Shown in pieces: positions 45,928 to 57,416 of a stretch of 64,000 bases of DNA. Source of the stretch: Chimonanthus salicifolius. Its lineage: Eukaryota; Streptophyta; Magnoliopsida; Laurales; Calycanthaceae. Made by a program: the position numbers and the translations under genes. The stretch's first letter is position 1; each line of letters begins with the position of its first letter. The notes under the pieces were generated by a model. It was not told the DNA's origin and made no database searches. It was given only the letters and a program-made list of their open reading frames with translations. Where the stretch lies: NCBI GenBank assembly GCA_013350335.1, contig CM023538.1:61865080-61929079 (forward strand), in the 5' to 3' direction.

Positions 45928-47185
45928 TGTTGGGCCTGGGCTTCTAGCCCAAAAGACTAGCCTGATAGGTGGAATTCCTCAGCCATATATAACTCTCTCT
46001 TTTTCTCTCCCTCTCACTTGATGTGGGACTCGTTCCTACCAAACATCAGGGCCGGCCCTAGCTATAGGCGAAGTAGGCGGTCTCCTAGGGCTCCCAAGTC
46101 CATAAGCTCCTTTACTATATGTTAAATAGTTAATAATGTATAATTAAAGCATAAGTTTATTCTTGTCCAGTAGGTCAATGTTGTCCTTGTGTATTCTAAG
46201 GACCCAGGATTAAATCCAAGCTACGTTATTAATAATTTTTTTTATTTTTATCAAGTTATTTAATAATAATAATAAAAAATAACAATAATTTGAATTAATA
46301 CTACTTAAAATCATTTGACTATTTGATAAATTTTCTACTCTATTTAAAGCGTAGGTTTTTTAAAAAATTAAAATAATGATAGTAACAATCATAATAATTA
46401 TTACTATAATCCTCATTTTATTGAGTTTAATAATAATAATAAAATAATTTTAATTAATAAATAATATTTTAAAATATATATATCATCTAAATAAAGAGTA
46501 AGAGAAATCTATATTGAGTTGATAATTTTGAATTAAATATAATTTAAAGCTTTTAAAATTTGAAGAGATGAAAAAACATAGCTTTATTCATTTGATCAAT
46601 TTAGATTTTATTAGAAGTAATATACAAGTATAAATCATTATAATTAAGATAATTTTTAATTTTTTTAAAAATACAGAAAATTTGAAAAATTAAAATAATA
46701 ATAATATCTTCATTTTAAATGAGAATTTGCATTAGTGTCACACTCGAATATGATAAAAGATGCAATACCAAAAGAATGAATTTCCAAATTATATAAAAAG
46801 AATGAATTGTTGTTTTCCAAATGCATGAATTGCTTATACAATAATATTTGATTATACCAGTTACAGTTACCTATGCAGAAATAAGTTTTTCAAAGTTAAA
46901 ACTGATAAAATGTCACACGAAAGATTGAATGGATTAGCTATCTTATCTATTGAAAACTAAATGTTAAAAAAACTTGAATATAGTAATTTAATTAGTAATT
47001 TTGCATGTCAAAATAAAAATAAATTTTAAATAAAACTTTGTTATAAATTTGATTATGATATTTTATTTAGCTTCATACATTGTAAAAAAAAATTGTATGA
47101 TTTTATTTTTTATGAGTAGATAAGGGCTCCATCTTAAAAATTCGCCTAGGGCCCCTAAAATCTCAGGGCCGGCCCTGCCCAACAC
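45928..47185 (-). mobile_element. Solo TRIM LTR split by a later insertion
   Basis: tgttgggcctgggcttctag at 45928 to ccaaacat at 46046, continuing as cccaacac at 47178-47185 and followed by ctaga. The same LTR as 2066-2182, interrupted near its end by the hAT element. Confidence 0.75.
46047..47177. mobile_element. 1.1-kb nonautonomous hAT element
   Basis: Ends cagggccggccctagctata and, reversed, cagggccggccctgagattt; inverted similarity continues inward (cctaggg, aggcgaa). Flanks ccaaacat (46039-46046) and cccaacac (47178-47185) match at 6 of 8 bases, as in an aged 8-bp hAT duplication. The interior is very AT-rich with no transposase frame. Confidence 0.8.
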
Positions 47186-47943
47186 TAGACAAGCTTACGG
47201 TCTCGTACTTTAACTTAAAATCCTGATGTGCTTCAATTGAGCTAGGGCTTTGACACTATAGATGGGCTTGAACAAAGGCCTCGTGGATGTCCTGCCAAAC
47301 TCGGCCCGTAAACAGCCCTAGCTCTTAGGCCTGGCAGGTCCATTTGATGATTCCTTTGGGCTTTGCTTCATTCTTTTCAAATTTATAAGAGCATTCAGTA
47401 AATCTATTTTTTGGTTGGGTTCACAATTTGGTGGGTGTATTTGATTTTGGGTGGACCTTTCGGTATGTGTAGTTCGATATTTTATTGATTTTATGAATTT
47501 TATGAATTTGGGCTTTGAAGGAAAATTGAGTGAGTCCATGTGTATTTAGGTCTATTATTTCCAATGGGATTTGTCTGGATTAATTGGTGTTTATTATTTA
47601 TACTCAGAGGGCTATTTAGTTGATTTCTTTGCCCACTTATTTAACCCATTTGAAATTTTTACAACTATATTTTTATGTAATTCTTCTACTCAAAGGATAT
47701 TTCAACTATATTTTTGGCTATAATTTTTACAATTTGGAAAATGCTGTAGTATACTTTGATGAACCCAAATATGATAGATCGTGTGATTGATTGTATAGTT
47801 TATAATATAATCAAATGAAAATTAAACCTATAAAAATAATCTTCAGAAAGATGAAATTTTAACTTTAATTATAATGATAAAATGTATGCAAAGGCCTTCT
47901 ACAATTAATGAAATTCTTTTCCATTCTATTTTCGGTGGTAAGA

Positions 47944-48086
47944 CACGTGTAACTCAACTAGTTGCCTCTCGCCTCAAGAACAGAGAGGTTGCGGGTTCGA
48001 GCCCCCATAGCCTAACCTTGGTGTGCTCTAGGAGTAGTGGACTTTACGCTGGGTATCATGTAGTTTTCCACATGTAAATTAAAAAA
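47944..48086 (+). mobile_element. tRNA-derived SINE
   Basis: Orthologue of 2961-3119: cacgtgtaactcaactagtt, B box gggttcgagcccc, ccttggtgtgctctaggagt, ttccacatgtaaatt and A run, with a small internal deletion after agtagtggact. Confidence 0.8.
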
Positions 48087-49750
48087 GAAAATTCACTAAA
48101 CTTTAAATGAAAAATAATAAAATAATATATAACTTTATATAAATTGTTATTAGTTTAATTAATATTTTACTTAAAAGGTACCATCATGTAATAACAAGTG
48201 GAACTTGCATGAGGTTTTGGCTTAGCACATTCATCTAGCATGAAGATTTTTGAACTTTAGTAAACTGAGGTCATAGTTGTAGTATTTAATTTTTTTTTTT
48301 TTCTGAAAATTGTTGCCTACTAAAACTCAAAATTCTTATTTTAAATGCTTTCTTTTTAAAATTGGAGTCAAATTAAAAAATTGAACTTGGAGGCAAATTT
48401 CAATAAAAATTAAAAAAATTGGTAATTTTTTTAGTCTCAAATTGAAATTGAAGAAAATTTGGATCAGAAGTGTGATATATAAATACCCTCTCAACCTATC
48501 CATTTCCTCAAGTGTTCTATTGTTTGAGAGCTCTATTCTTACCAAGTGTAAGGGAAAGAAAAATAAAAATAAAAATATATTTTATAATAATTATAATAAA
48601 GAAAGCTAGAAAAGACTGTTGGAGTAGACTCGGAGATTTCCTTAAGTTCTTTTAAAAAAAGAAAGCAAGGAAAAAGAAAGAAGAAAGAAGAAAAGAAGAA
48701 GCCTGAAAGGTATTAACTATTAAGAACTTCTACACCGTAAAAGTGCACCTTGCCCATTTTTATTTAAAAAATATATTTAATGTTTATTATAATTTTCAAA
48801 ATAATAATTTGGGTTTAATTTAGTTCGTACATTGTAGGTCATGTCTTTGGCTTGATGACGAGACATGCGTTTGGTTCAAGGATAGGTTGGGTCATGAATG
48901 TCAATTAATATTTTTATTTAAGGTAAGTCGGTTCATGAATATCAATTAATACTTTTATTAAAGGTTGATTGGGTCATGAATGTCACTTATATGTGACATC
49001 TGTTCAGATGTGACTTCTAGGTTATTGTTATTGCATTGACAACATTAAATTTAGATAACAATGTAAGCTATGCATCATTCACTTGAATAAAGAAAATAAT
49101 TTAATTGATAAATTATTATAAAAAACTTTTGTCACACTAAATAAAAATAATAATTGTGAAAGTAAAATATATAAATGTTCATTTTATAAAAATCACAAAT
49201 AATATTTGTATTCTATAAAATAATTATATATGCATTAAATACAATAAACTCTCTATAATTTAGTACTCTATAAAGTTATAATTTATCTAAAATAATATCG
49301 TCAGCTGGTCCCTGCTTCAGGTCCAGACAAAATATAATAAATCTCTCTAACTTAGTATTCAATACATTTAGAATAAAAAATATACTGTCTCGACAATTCT
49401 ATAAAATAATATTCTATATATTTGAAATATAAAATTACTGTAAAAGTAACTAAGGACCTCACAAATTATATTATCTAAACTCTAAAAAATTAATTTTAGA
49501 TAGACTTCTGGATAAGCTTTTTCATTCTTTGAAACAGTGTAGGCACTCTGTTATCAATGAACAAGAACATTATAGAAATAAATAAAGTGATTTATTTTCA
49601 CAAAAAGAAGCTGAAAGAACAATTTAATGATAGGTGAGAGTTTTAAGGAGATTTGTAGAAAGAAATACTACTAGACTTTTTAATTTAATAAACTCTATAA
49701 TGTTAATGTTAGTTAATTCTCACTTAGACTTCTTATTCTTGATGCAACTC

Positions 49751-49870
49751 ACGTAGGTGTAGCTTAACTAGTTGCCTCTCGTCTCAAAAAGTGGAAGATT
49801 GCGTGTTCGAACCCCTATAGTCTAATTTTAGTGTGTCCAAATAGTAAATTTATCCATAAAAATTTTACGA

Positions 49871-49872
<2 letters not shown>
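49751..49872 (+). mobile_element. SINE at the end of block alpha
   Basis: acgtaggtgtagcttaacta head with B box gtgttcgaacccc and a decayed 3' half running into the AT microsatellite. Orthologue of 21853-22003. Confidence 0.65.

Positions 49873-49943
<71 letters not shown>
49873..49943. repeat. AT microsatellite
   Basis: About 35 uninterrupted AT/TA units, longer than the orthologous tract at 22004-22059. Confidence 0.95.
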
Positions 49944-49945
<2 letters not shown>

Positions 49946-50053
49946 TTCAAACCATATTACATTACACATGTTTAGTATATTCATTTGGTGTTTGATTTTC
50001 TAGTCAAACTGCTTTATTATGATAAGACAGCAATTATTATATCATAATTTAAA

Positions 50054-51145
50054 GGGTAATGTCATCCACACCCCCCAAAAAAAATTTCTATTCACCCCCA
50101 CCCCCATCTTTCCCATTTTACCCTCTTGACCTTTCCCAATCATTTACTCTATTTTCTCATCCCCACGCCTCTCTTCTCTCCTTTCTCCATTTTTTATCCA
50201 CTTCTTATTTATATTCCCCCCAATGCACCTATTCCACTCCGTCGGCGGGCTGCTTGGATGGGGTATTCTAGGGTAAATTTTTACCCCTCCATCGTGACTT
50301 TTGATACCTTTGAAGAGATACCTCTTCACCTTCATAGAGCAAAAATATTTTAAAATATAATTTTAATATTTAATAATCTAAAATATATATAATTTAAAGA
50401 AATTGCATTGTTTATGTTAATTGAATTTAGAAAGTCATATTTTAAAATTATTTAAAAATTAATAACTTTAAATGATTTTTATCTCAAAAAAATCATTTTA
50501 TATTTTATAACATAATTAAATTGAGAAATATATTTTGAAAAGTAATTATAAAAAATAAAATGTTAGAACATAGTAATTATAACTACTTAAGGGTAATTTT
50601 ATTTTGGGGCTTCAACAAATTGTCAAAATGTCATGTTTCATAAAATTTTATTTTTATTATTTATATTATATATATTTAATAAAAATTATTAATCTTCATA
50701 AAATTATTAATATTTCAGCTTACCTTTACTTACAGTTACTCCTACTAAAGTGTAATCTCAGGTAACTCCTATAAAGTTTAACCTTCATCCAAATACAACA
50801 TGTTGAAAATTTTGACATATTTTTAAAATAAATTTCTAACAGAATAAATTGCTAATTATTTAAAATATTTTTTTAATTATATAATATATAATTGATAAAA
50901 AGATAAAAGGCAAAGGATATTGAGATGTAGGATACTGTGAATACCCTCACCCTTGTTACCCATGGGTAACGGGGATTACCGGCTCTTACCCCATCCAAAC
51001 GCAGCCCTGTCTCCCTCTCCATCGCATCCGGACAAAATTTCAAAGTAAAATTCCTGTCTTGTTTCTTGCCTGAGGTGAGTTGTGAAATCTAGAAAGTCGT
51101 TGGGAAAGGTCGAAAGGGCAAAATAGGAAAGATCGGGTTGTGGAT
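50054..51145. mobile_element. MULE-like element carrying a nested element
   Basis: Left end gggtaatgtcatccacaccc, then catctttcccattttaccct; reversed right end atccacaacccgatctttcc, then tattttgccctttcgacctt. These are long imperfect terminal inverted repeats. The block beta empty site is at about 22195. No transposase. The 50126-50353 open frame is pyrimidine-rich terminal sequence. Confidence 0.55.
50247..51007. mobile_element. Nested MITE with GGGCTGC termini
   Basis: Left end gggctgcttggatggggta and reversed right end gggctgcgtttggatggggt are near-identical inverted repeats, with AT-rich sequence between. The termini resemble Harbinger-type or related plant MITEs. No clear target duplication. 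It lies wholly inside the element at 50054-51145. Confidence 0.6.
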
Positions 51146-52924
51146 CACATGTACCAAGTTTCTACTGGTCGAATTTATTTTCATAGGGAACTGTTATTGA
51201 TGTCATTGCTTACGGAAGGGAAGTGACGTGGGAAGAATGCACTTTTAAGTAGAAAAAAAGAAAAATTTAAGAAAAATCTAAAATGGGATAATCCAAGATT
51301 TATATAAAAGAAAATAGATAAAAATTTTTTTATAATTCTCATTTGATCATCTTAGTCTTTATCTTATGATAATTAATGTAAAAATGAGTTAATGTGCATC
51401 ATTCTATAAAAAATCAACATATCAGAGTTCTTTTAGGTGGAAGTAGTAACACATTTGTGTGTCTCTTTTGTTTAAGTAAATTTAGATTATTAAAACTATT
51501 ATTTTTTATTTAAATTTAAATTCCATTTTTTTTTTAACATTTTACATCATATAAATTGCATGGAGCATCATCAATATTTATTTAAAGATTTTATTCTGAT
51601 ATTAAAAATTAAGTAGGATGACTTAGTTAATCCATTTTCACCAATTTTATAAAACTCAGTATAATCTATCTATCTAAACTTTTTATTATAAAATGAGTTT
51701 GACATCTCATTTTATAATTAGAAGAAGTAAAAACTTATAAACAAAATTACTTAAAATAGATCTCTATAGTCCAAATTCACTAGAGTGCTTATGTCTTATA
51801 TTTATTTTAGTTTAGTTTTTTTATATCATAAATATTTTCACTCCATATTGAATGTGAGACTAATTTTAGAAATAAAAGAAATCACATGTAAACTTCGTCT
51901 ATTAAGTAAATTAAGAGGAAATTAGATCTAAGATTTTTTAATCTAAAATAAAAAATTTAAATCAACTAAATTATCTATTTATTGTTTTATTTTATTCTAC
52001 TCTCTTTTATATAGCCTTGAGTCTTTCTTTATTTGGTACCTTCCCTAAATTACTAGTAACAATAATAAGCTCAACAACTATGTACAATGTGAGCTAATAA
52101 CAATATAGACTAATTGTAAAAGTAAAATAAATCATCAATAAACTTCAATATTTTATTTTATTTTATTCCACTCTCTTCTCTTCTGCAAATCTATAGCCTT
52201 CGTTTATTTGGTACCAATAATGGTAACGTAGTTCCACAACTATGTACCATGTGAGTTAGTAACAATAATAGCCTTTCATTAGTTGTTCATTACTTTGGAT
52301 TCCCGTTGACAGCTCTGCTGAAAGAATATTGTGTTGTAGGTGTGGAAGACAAACAAGCTAGTCACAAGAAAATAATAATATTATTGATAGGCGTGGGTCA
52401 GCCTACTTAATAAAGAGCTTAAATATGGATTGGTGGGTCATGCACGTGTATCATGTGGAACAATTTTTTATTTTATTTTTTATACTACAATAACAATATA
52501 TAAGAGAGCTGTTGTGACCAGTCTACACGTGGCATGTAAAATCAATGTCACAAATTGTTCACAAATTAAGAATTAAGTGAAATTTATTAGTTTGATGAGA
52601 CTTTTTATGTGATTTCATATTATAAGTATGATACTTATAGGGCTATTTTAAATAATATAAAAATATAATGATTTATAGAATTTAAGTCTGATTCAAGTTT
52701 TAAATATCTTGACTTCTCGTTTTTTGAAATATATTTTCATGAATATTCAAGAATTATAGAGATATTACATAAAAATAAATGAAAATTGGAAAAAATTTGA
52801 TACTTAGGGGAAAATAGTCAAATCCATAAAGATCTAATATCTTCACATTTTTAGGACTAGATTTTGTATGAAATTGAAGAATGATGGGATGCCTTTATAC
52901 TTGGTGTCACAATGAAGTTGTCAG

Positions 52925-53335
52925 CATTGTGACAAATACCGTTCTCGAGATATTAACGGCAATTAGTAATAACGAGATATTTTTAAATTCTCGAATTTTT
53001 ACCGAGAATTTAATGGAAAAATCTCGTGGAAATTATAATATTTAGAAAATAAAAAAATAGAATAAATAAAAAAAATTAACGAAATAAAAATGGTATAGGG
53101 AATTTACCAGAAATTTATCATGAATTTACCTACAATTTACCGAGATATTATCGCGTCATCAACGTTTATCTCTTTTTTAAAGCGATTTTATAGAGAATTT
53201 ACCTAAAATTTATCGTTGTGGCGATAAAAGCGCGTTTTTAATGCGGTAATGGTATTTTGCCGATAAAAACGCTGTAATAGTATTTTACCGATAAAAACGC
53301 AGTAAATTTGAAAACCGCCGATATTTGTGACAAGG
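52925..53335. mobile_element. hAT-type element with perfect 8-bp duplication
   Basis: 411 bp, flanked by gttgtcag at 52917-52924 and 53336-53343. Other beta copies have a single gttgtcag (near 24290 and 29960). Ends cattgtgacaaataccg and, reversed, cccttgtcacaaatatcgg. Near the right end a 28-bp unit (taatggtattttgccgataa) is tandemly duplicated at about 53244-53299. Confidence 0.8.
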
Positions 53336-53605
53336 GTTGTCAGGAGTGTAGTCGATTTTCTCTTCTAGCTAAAACGGTTTTGGTAAATAAAAAGTGATGA
53401 AAATTAATTTATGAATGAAAAAAAGAAAATGAGATGAAAATTGGAAATTTTTAACTTTTCAACTAAATTATTTATCCCATCAATCTTGAGTTAGATCTTT
53501 TATATTTGAATTTGACAAATTAATTTTATGGATTGTCTGTCTATTTGACATTTATATGATTTGATCTCACAATTTTAAACTATAATTATAAGATTTTATC
53601 AGATA

Positions 53606-53935
53606 TAGGGCTGAAACTCAGATCAGGTCAGGTTTCAATAAACCCAATTCAATCTATCTCAAAAATTATTCAACCTGACCTGACACGACCCGAATGGCTG
53701 ACCCAAGTTACTCAACCCAACCTGACCTGAATTTCTGATCCGACTCAACCCAAGTGTTGTTTTATTATTTGGTGCACTCTGGTCGAATTGAGTCGGGTCA
53801 GGTTACTTTTAAAATTTTCAATTCGACCCGACCTTAATTTCATGCGGATTTATTTTTTCTCAACTCGATTTTACTTGAAATATACAAAATCATAATCTAA
53901 AACCCATTAATTTCTCGGGTCAAGTTTTACTCCTA
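53606..53935. mobile_element. hAT-type MITE (TAGGG family)
   Basis: Third block-inherited copy of the element at 24551-24880, with the same ends and atcagata flanks. Confidence 0.8.
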
Positions 53936-54366
53936 ATCAGATATTCTATAAGGCTTTATCAATTTATTTTATTATCTAAAGTATCTAAAGGAGATTGTAA
54001 TGTCCACCAAAAGGAACTCTTTGGGCCATGACGTTGAATGATTGTACAGCCATTATAGTTCTAATAATAATAATAATTTATTTAAGTGCGATTTAATTGA
54101 TAATATTAAATTAAGGTTCCAAATCTTTTTTTATTAAGCAGTTAAGTCTTTGTTTGTCAAGCACCAAGTCAAGCCAAGCACACCAAGTCTATCCATTCAG
54201 GTTATTAGTAATGGAGTTAGGCGTCCATATTGTCCAAAGGAGATATGATGACGACAACAAATGTCCCTCTCATGGAATTTTATTTAAATTGCTGCTTACT
54301 TTAGTGATAGAAGCTGTTCATGAGACATTCACGGTCCACCACTTCTACTCAAAAGAAAGGTATCCG

Positions 54367-55260
54367 TTTACACACTTGGATTTTCTGTTTCTACGCATCT
54401 ATTTTCGAGTGGCGGTAGCTAAATACCATTTTGCTCCTCTATTTTCATTCGTTTGAACGAATTCTCAGTTCATTTCCCCATTCGCTCGAACGAATGGACA
54501 CATACCCCATCCAATTTTGATTCGTTCGAACTAATCCCATTCAAAATCAATTCGTTCGAACGAATGTTGCAGATGAACAGTAACGTGGGTTACTGTTCAC
54601 ACATCTTCGAATGAATAAAATGGGTGAACAGTAACATATGTTACTATTCACCTGTGAATCTTGAATGAATCAGTGATTCATTCAAATGAATCAGTGATTC
54701 ATTCAAATGAATCATTTTATTTTTTAAATTTCAAAGTTATTTTTTAAGTACTGTGTGTTTTTAAAATTTCTTAAATTAAATATCCGGACTAATTACTATA
54801 ATCTGATAAAAATACTTTAAGACTTCAAGGTCTTTTGACACTCCTAAATATTTAAAACACAGTATTTTCCAAATAAGAGTATCCCTAGGGCGTGCCGAAA
54901 ACACATTTAGGAGTGTCAAAAGACCTTTAAGTCTTAAAGTATTTTTATCAGGTTATCGTAATTAGTTCGGATATTCAATTTGAGAAATTTTGGAAATACA
55001 CAGTGCTTAAAAGATAACTTTGAAGTTTTAAAGGAGATTTTATTATTTAATACACGATGTACATTATTTTTTAATCACAGTGTATTTTCAAAATTTCTCA
55101 AATTAAATATGCAGACTAATTACAATTTCTCAAATTAAATATGCAGACTAATTACAATAACTCAATAAATATACTTTAAAATTTGAAATTCTTTTGATAC
55201 TTTTAAATATATTTTTAATATAACAAAGAGATATATTTATTTGTAAGACATTGTATTTTA
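54367..55260. mobile_element. Foldback-family element, rearranged
   Basis: Left end acacttggattttctgtttc corresponds to 5797. The arms share cggactaattactataa, gtcttttgacactcct and aataagagtatccct. The left part carries nested palindromes (54440-54570) and a 21-bp tandem duplication near 54667-54710. The right part (55060-55260) is an extra partial arm with a 32-bp tandem duplication at 55092-55155. Confidence 0.6.
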
Positions 55261-55803
55261 ACTCAGAATTTATGGAATGCCCCAATTTTCGAGTGCGGCT
55301 GAAGATCACTCAACATCATGCCTATTGAATTTTGTACAGCTCTCTCTCTCATTGTTGGATAAGTCACATCAGAAAAAAGGATGATACATTATTTACTTTG
55401 GTACTAATCGATGCACAACAGTACCCATCTGGGCTATTAAGTCACACCCACACACACAGTTGAGTCAGCCATTTACGAGAACTGGAAATCTCAAATGAAA
55501 TCAATTCGATTATAATTAAGCCCCTCATATAAATTAAAAGAAAAAAAATTTAAAAGTTGTATTCTTTGGCATTGAACCACTTTTGATTTTTTCTTTAAAA
55601 AAATATTTATATTATTATGTCATCAGGACAAGTGAGCAAATTATTCTGAGAGATGAAGTCTTATTATAACTTTTTACATTGCTGCAATTAATTCTCACTA
55701 AACAAAACAAAACAAAACAAAACATATTTTTTATTTGATTTCCAAACAGTACAGTGAGCAATACAAACATACGGTTGGAAGCTTATATGGTGAAGAAAAT
55801 GGC

Positions 55804-57231
55804 TTATTTATTAAAAGATCTAATTAGATTAAGAAGCTGGAAGACAAAGGCAGTGAGAACAGAGAGAATGCCAACGAACACAGAAATCACTGCCAATGGA
55901 TTCTTTACGTAATTCCGGTTGAAGTTCGCTCGCAATCGACGATTCGTAATTCCTTCATAATGTTCATTGATTTGTTTGAAGGTATCGAGAAAGCCAACGT
56001 TATCAACAATAAGCTTTCCCCCAATCTTGTTTACAAGATCAACCAGGTGCTGGTTGCTTCCAAAACAGTTGTCGATTCCATGGTTGCAGAGAATTCCGAC
56101 GTCTTTCACGGTGGCGACGAGGCAGTCAAGAAAGACGATGTAGCCCGAGAAGTCGGTGGCGACATGGCGGTAGCACTGCTCGAATGCGACGAGATTAAGG
56201 AACAGAGTACCTGTAACATCTGAAACCATTAACGGAGGGATTTCGATAATACCACGATATACCACCCCAAATCGAAGTCGGAAATTTATGCCCAAGATGC
56301 CTTCACTGCAATTGGCCTCCCTCTTCTTGAACAAAAATCCTACTGCTTGAAGTTCAGATGCACAGGGGATCATTTTCATGGTATCCCTTGGCTTTAGACT
56401 CTTTTTCTCACCAGAGGAAGGAACAAGACTGACATGCACCAAATGGAGTAGATTCTGAATTTTATGGCTGGAATGGTCGGTGTATTTGTTGGTTGGAAGC
56501 ACAAAGCCGAAGAACCCAAGAGCCATTTCTGCAAGACAGGGGCAGGAAATATTCATCAGATTAAACAGAGTTTGGAGAAGAAAATATGGCATCTGGTTTT
56601 CAAGCATGAGCAAGTCAATGGCCAGGTGCTTCTTCAGCCACTCCAGTCTGATGAGCGGATCATCTACAAATTCCTTTGTCCATGACCTTCGGAAGAGCTC
56701 GATGATGAAGCAGCCATCCAGAACCATCATTTCAACAAAGGAATCGCTGTCGATGTCTTCGAATTCCTCCGAGTAACACTCTCGGGCTTCTTTCTCGGAG
56801 ATTTTGGCAGCTGCCCAGAACTTGTCCAAGCAGTTCTCACCAATTCGACTGAGAATCAAATGAAGATACCTCCATTTGTGATGTTCCATGGCTTGAATGT
56901 ACCTCCATTTTTGTTCTTCATGGGGTCCTCTTTTGTGGTGGTGAAACGGGCCAATTGAGATGATTTTGGGCTCGAACGAGTTCTCATTGTCTTGGCGGAA
57001 ACGATGGGGAACTCTGTGGATGGAACATCCACTGCTGGCTGATGAAGCTTTTATGATTGGGATTTTTGGTTCAGTTCTGAGTTTTGACTTCATCGAATCC
57101 ACCCTTTGAGTATCTAAAGCCTCCATTCTCTTGCCAGAAAGTGGAGTATCTACAAAGGTGGAGAGCACAACTTGCTTGTGCTGGCTGGCAGCACACTCAC
57201 ATCTGCTTATATTCACCACTGCTGCTTCCAT
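55804..57231 (-). CDS. DUF247 protein, gene 4 (475 aa)
   Basis: Intact single-exon DUF247 gene starting MEAAVVNISR, with the same motif order as gene 3 (CSIHRVP, FEPKIISIGPFHH, LDGCFIIELF, LLMLENQMPYFLL, KMIPCASELQ, IPPLMVSDVTG, LVAFEQCYRH, YIVFLDCLV) and a C-terminal anchor near residues 447-470. It differs from gene 3 by extra HKRGPH-type residues after GPFHH, one extra acidic residue after SEEF, and about 18 substitutions, nearly all in the N-terminal half. The last 245 or so residues differ at only two sites (T to M in the IPPL motif, I to F in the anchor). A solo LTR lies 186 bp upstream. The opposite-strand frames inside it are shadows. Confidence 0.95.
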   Translation of the reverse strand: MEAAVVNISRCECAASQHKQVVLSTFVDTPLSGKRMEALDTQRVDSMKSKLRTEPKIPIIKASSASSGCSIHRVPHRFRQDNENSFEPKIISIGPFHHHKRGPHEEQKWRYIQAMEHHKWRYLHLILSRIGENCLDKFWAAAKISEKEARECYSEEFEDIDSDSFVEMMVLDGCFIIELFRRSWTKEFVDDPLIRLEWLKKHLAIDLLMLENQMPYFLLQTLFNLMNISCPCLAEMALGFFGFVLPTNKYTDHSSHKIQNLLHLVHVSLVPSSGEKKSLKPRDTMKMIPCASELQAVGFLFKKREANCSEGILGINFRLRFGVVYRGIIEIPPLMVSDVTGTLFLNLVAFEQCYRHVATDFSGYIVFLDCLVATVKDVGILCNHGIDNCFGSNQHLVDLVNKIGGKLIVDNVGFLDTFKQINEHYEGITNRRLRANFNRNYVKNPLAVISVFVGILSVLTAFVFQLLNLIRSFNK

Positions 57232-57416
57232 TTCTTTGATTTTCTCTGTTTTCTTCTTCTTCTTCTTCTTCTCTCTCTCTCTCAGTGGTGTTTGGACTGT
57301 GGAAGGTTTGTCTAATGCCCTAAAAAGAGAAAGGAATTTATGGAAATGAAAAGAGGTTCAGGGAAAGCCATTAAAATTTCTCCAAAAGGTGATTGGCTCT
57401 GAATGGGTGGGTAAAC

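Larger units (their letters stand above)
45354..49943 (+). repeat. Segmental duplication block alpha, copy C
   Basis: Starts within the degenerate SINE (ggaggtgttagcttcgaggt, matching 1432 of copy A) and runs collinearly to the terminal SINE and AT microsatellite. It shares the solo-LTR state with copy A, so A and C are closer to each other than to B. A 1.1-kb hAT element is inserted in it. No gene. Confidence 0.85.
49944..54345 (+). repeat. Segmental duplication block beta, copy 4
   Basis: Continues from the AT tract with atggttcaaaccatattaca as in copy 2, then is interrupted at 50054-51145 and 52925-53335. It lacks about 23230-23290 and 23880-24215 of copy 2. It ends where foldback sequence begins. 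No gene. Confidence 0.8.
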
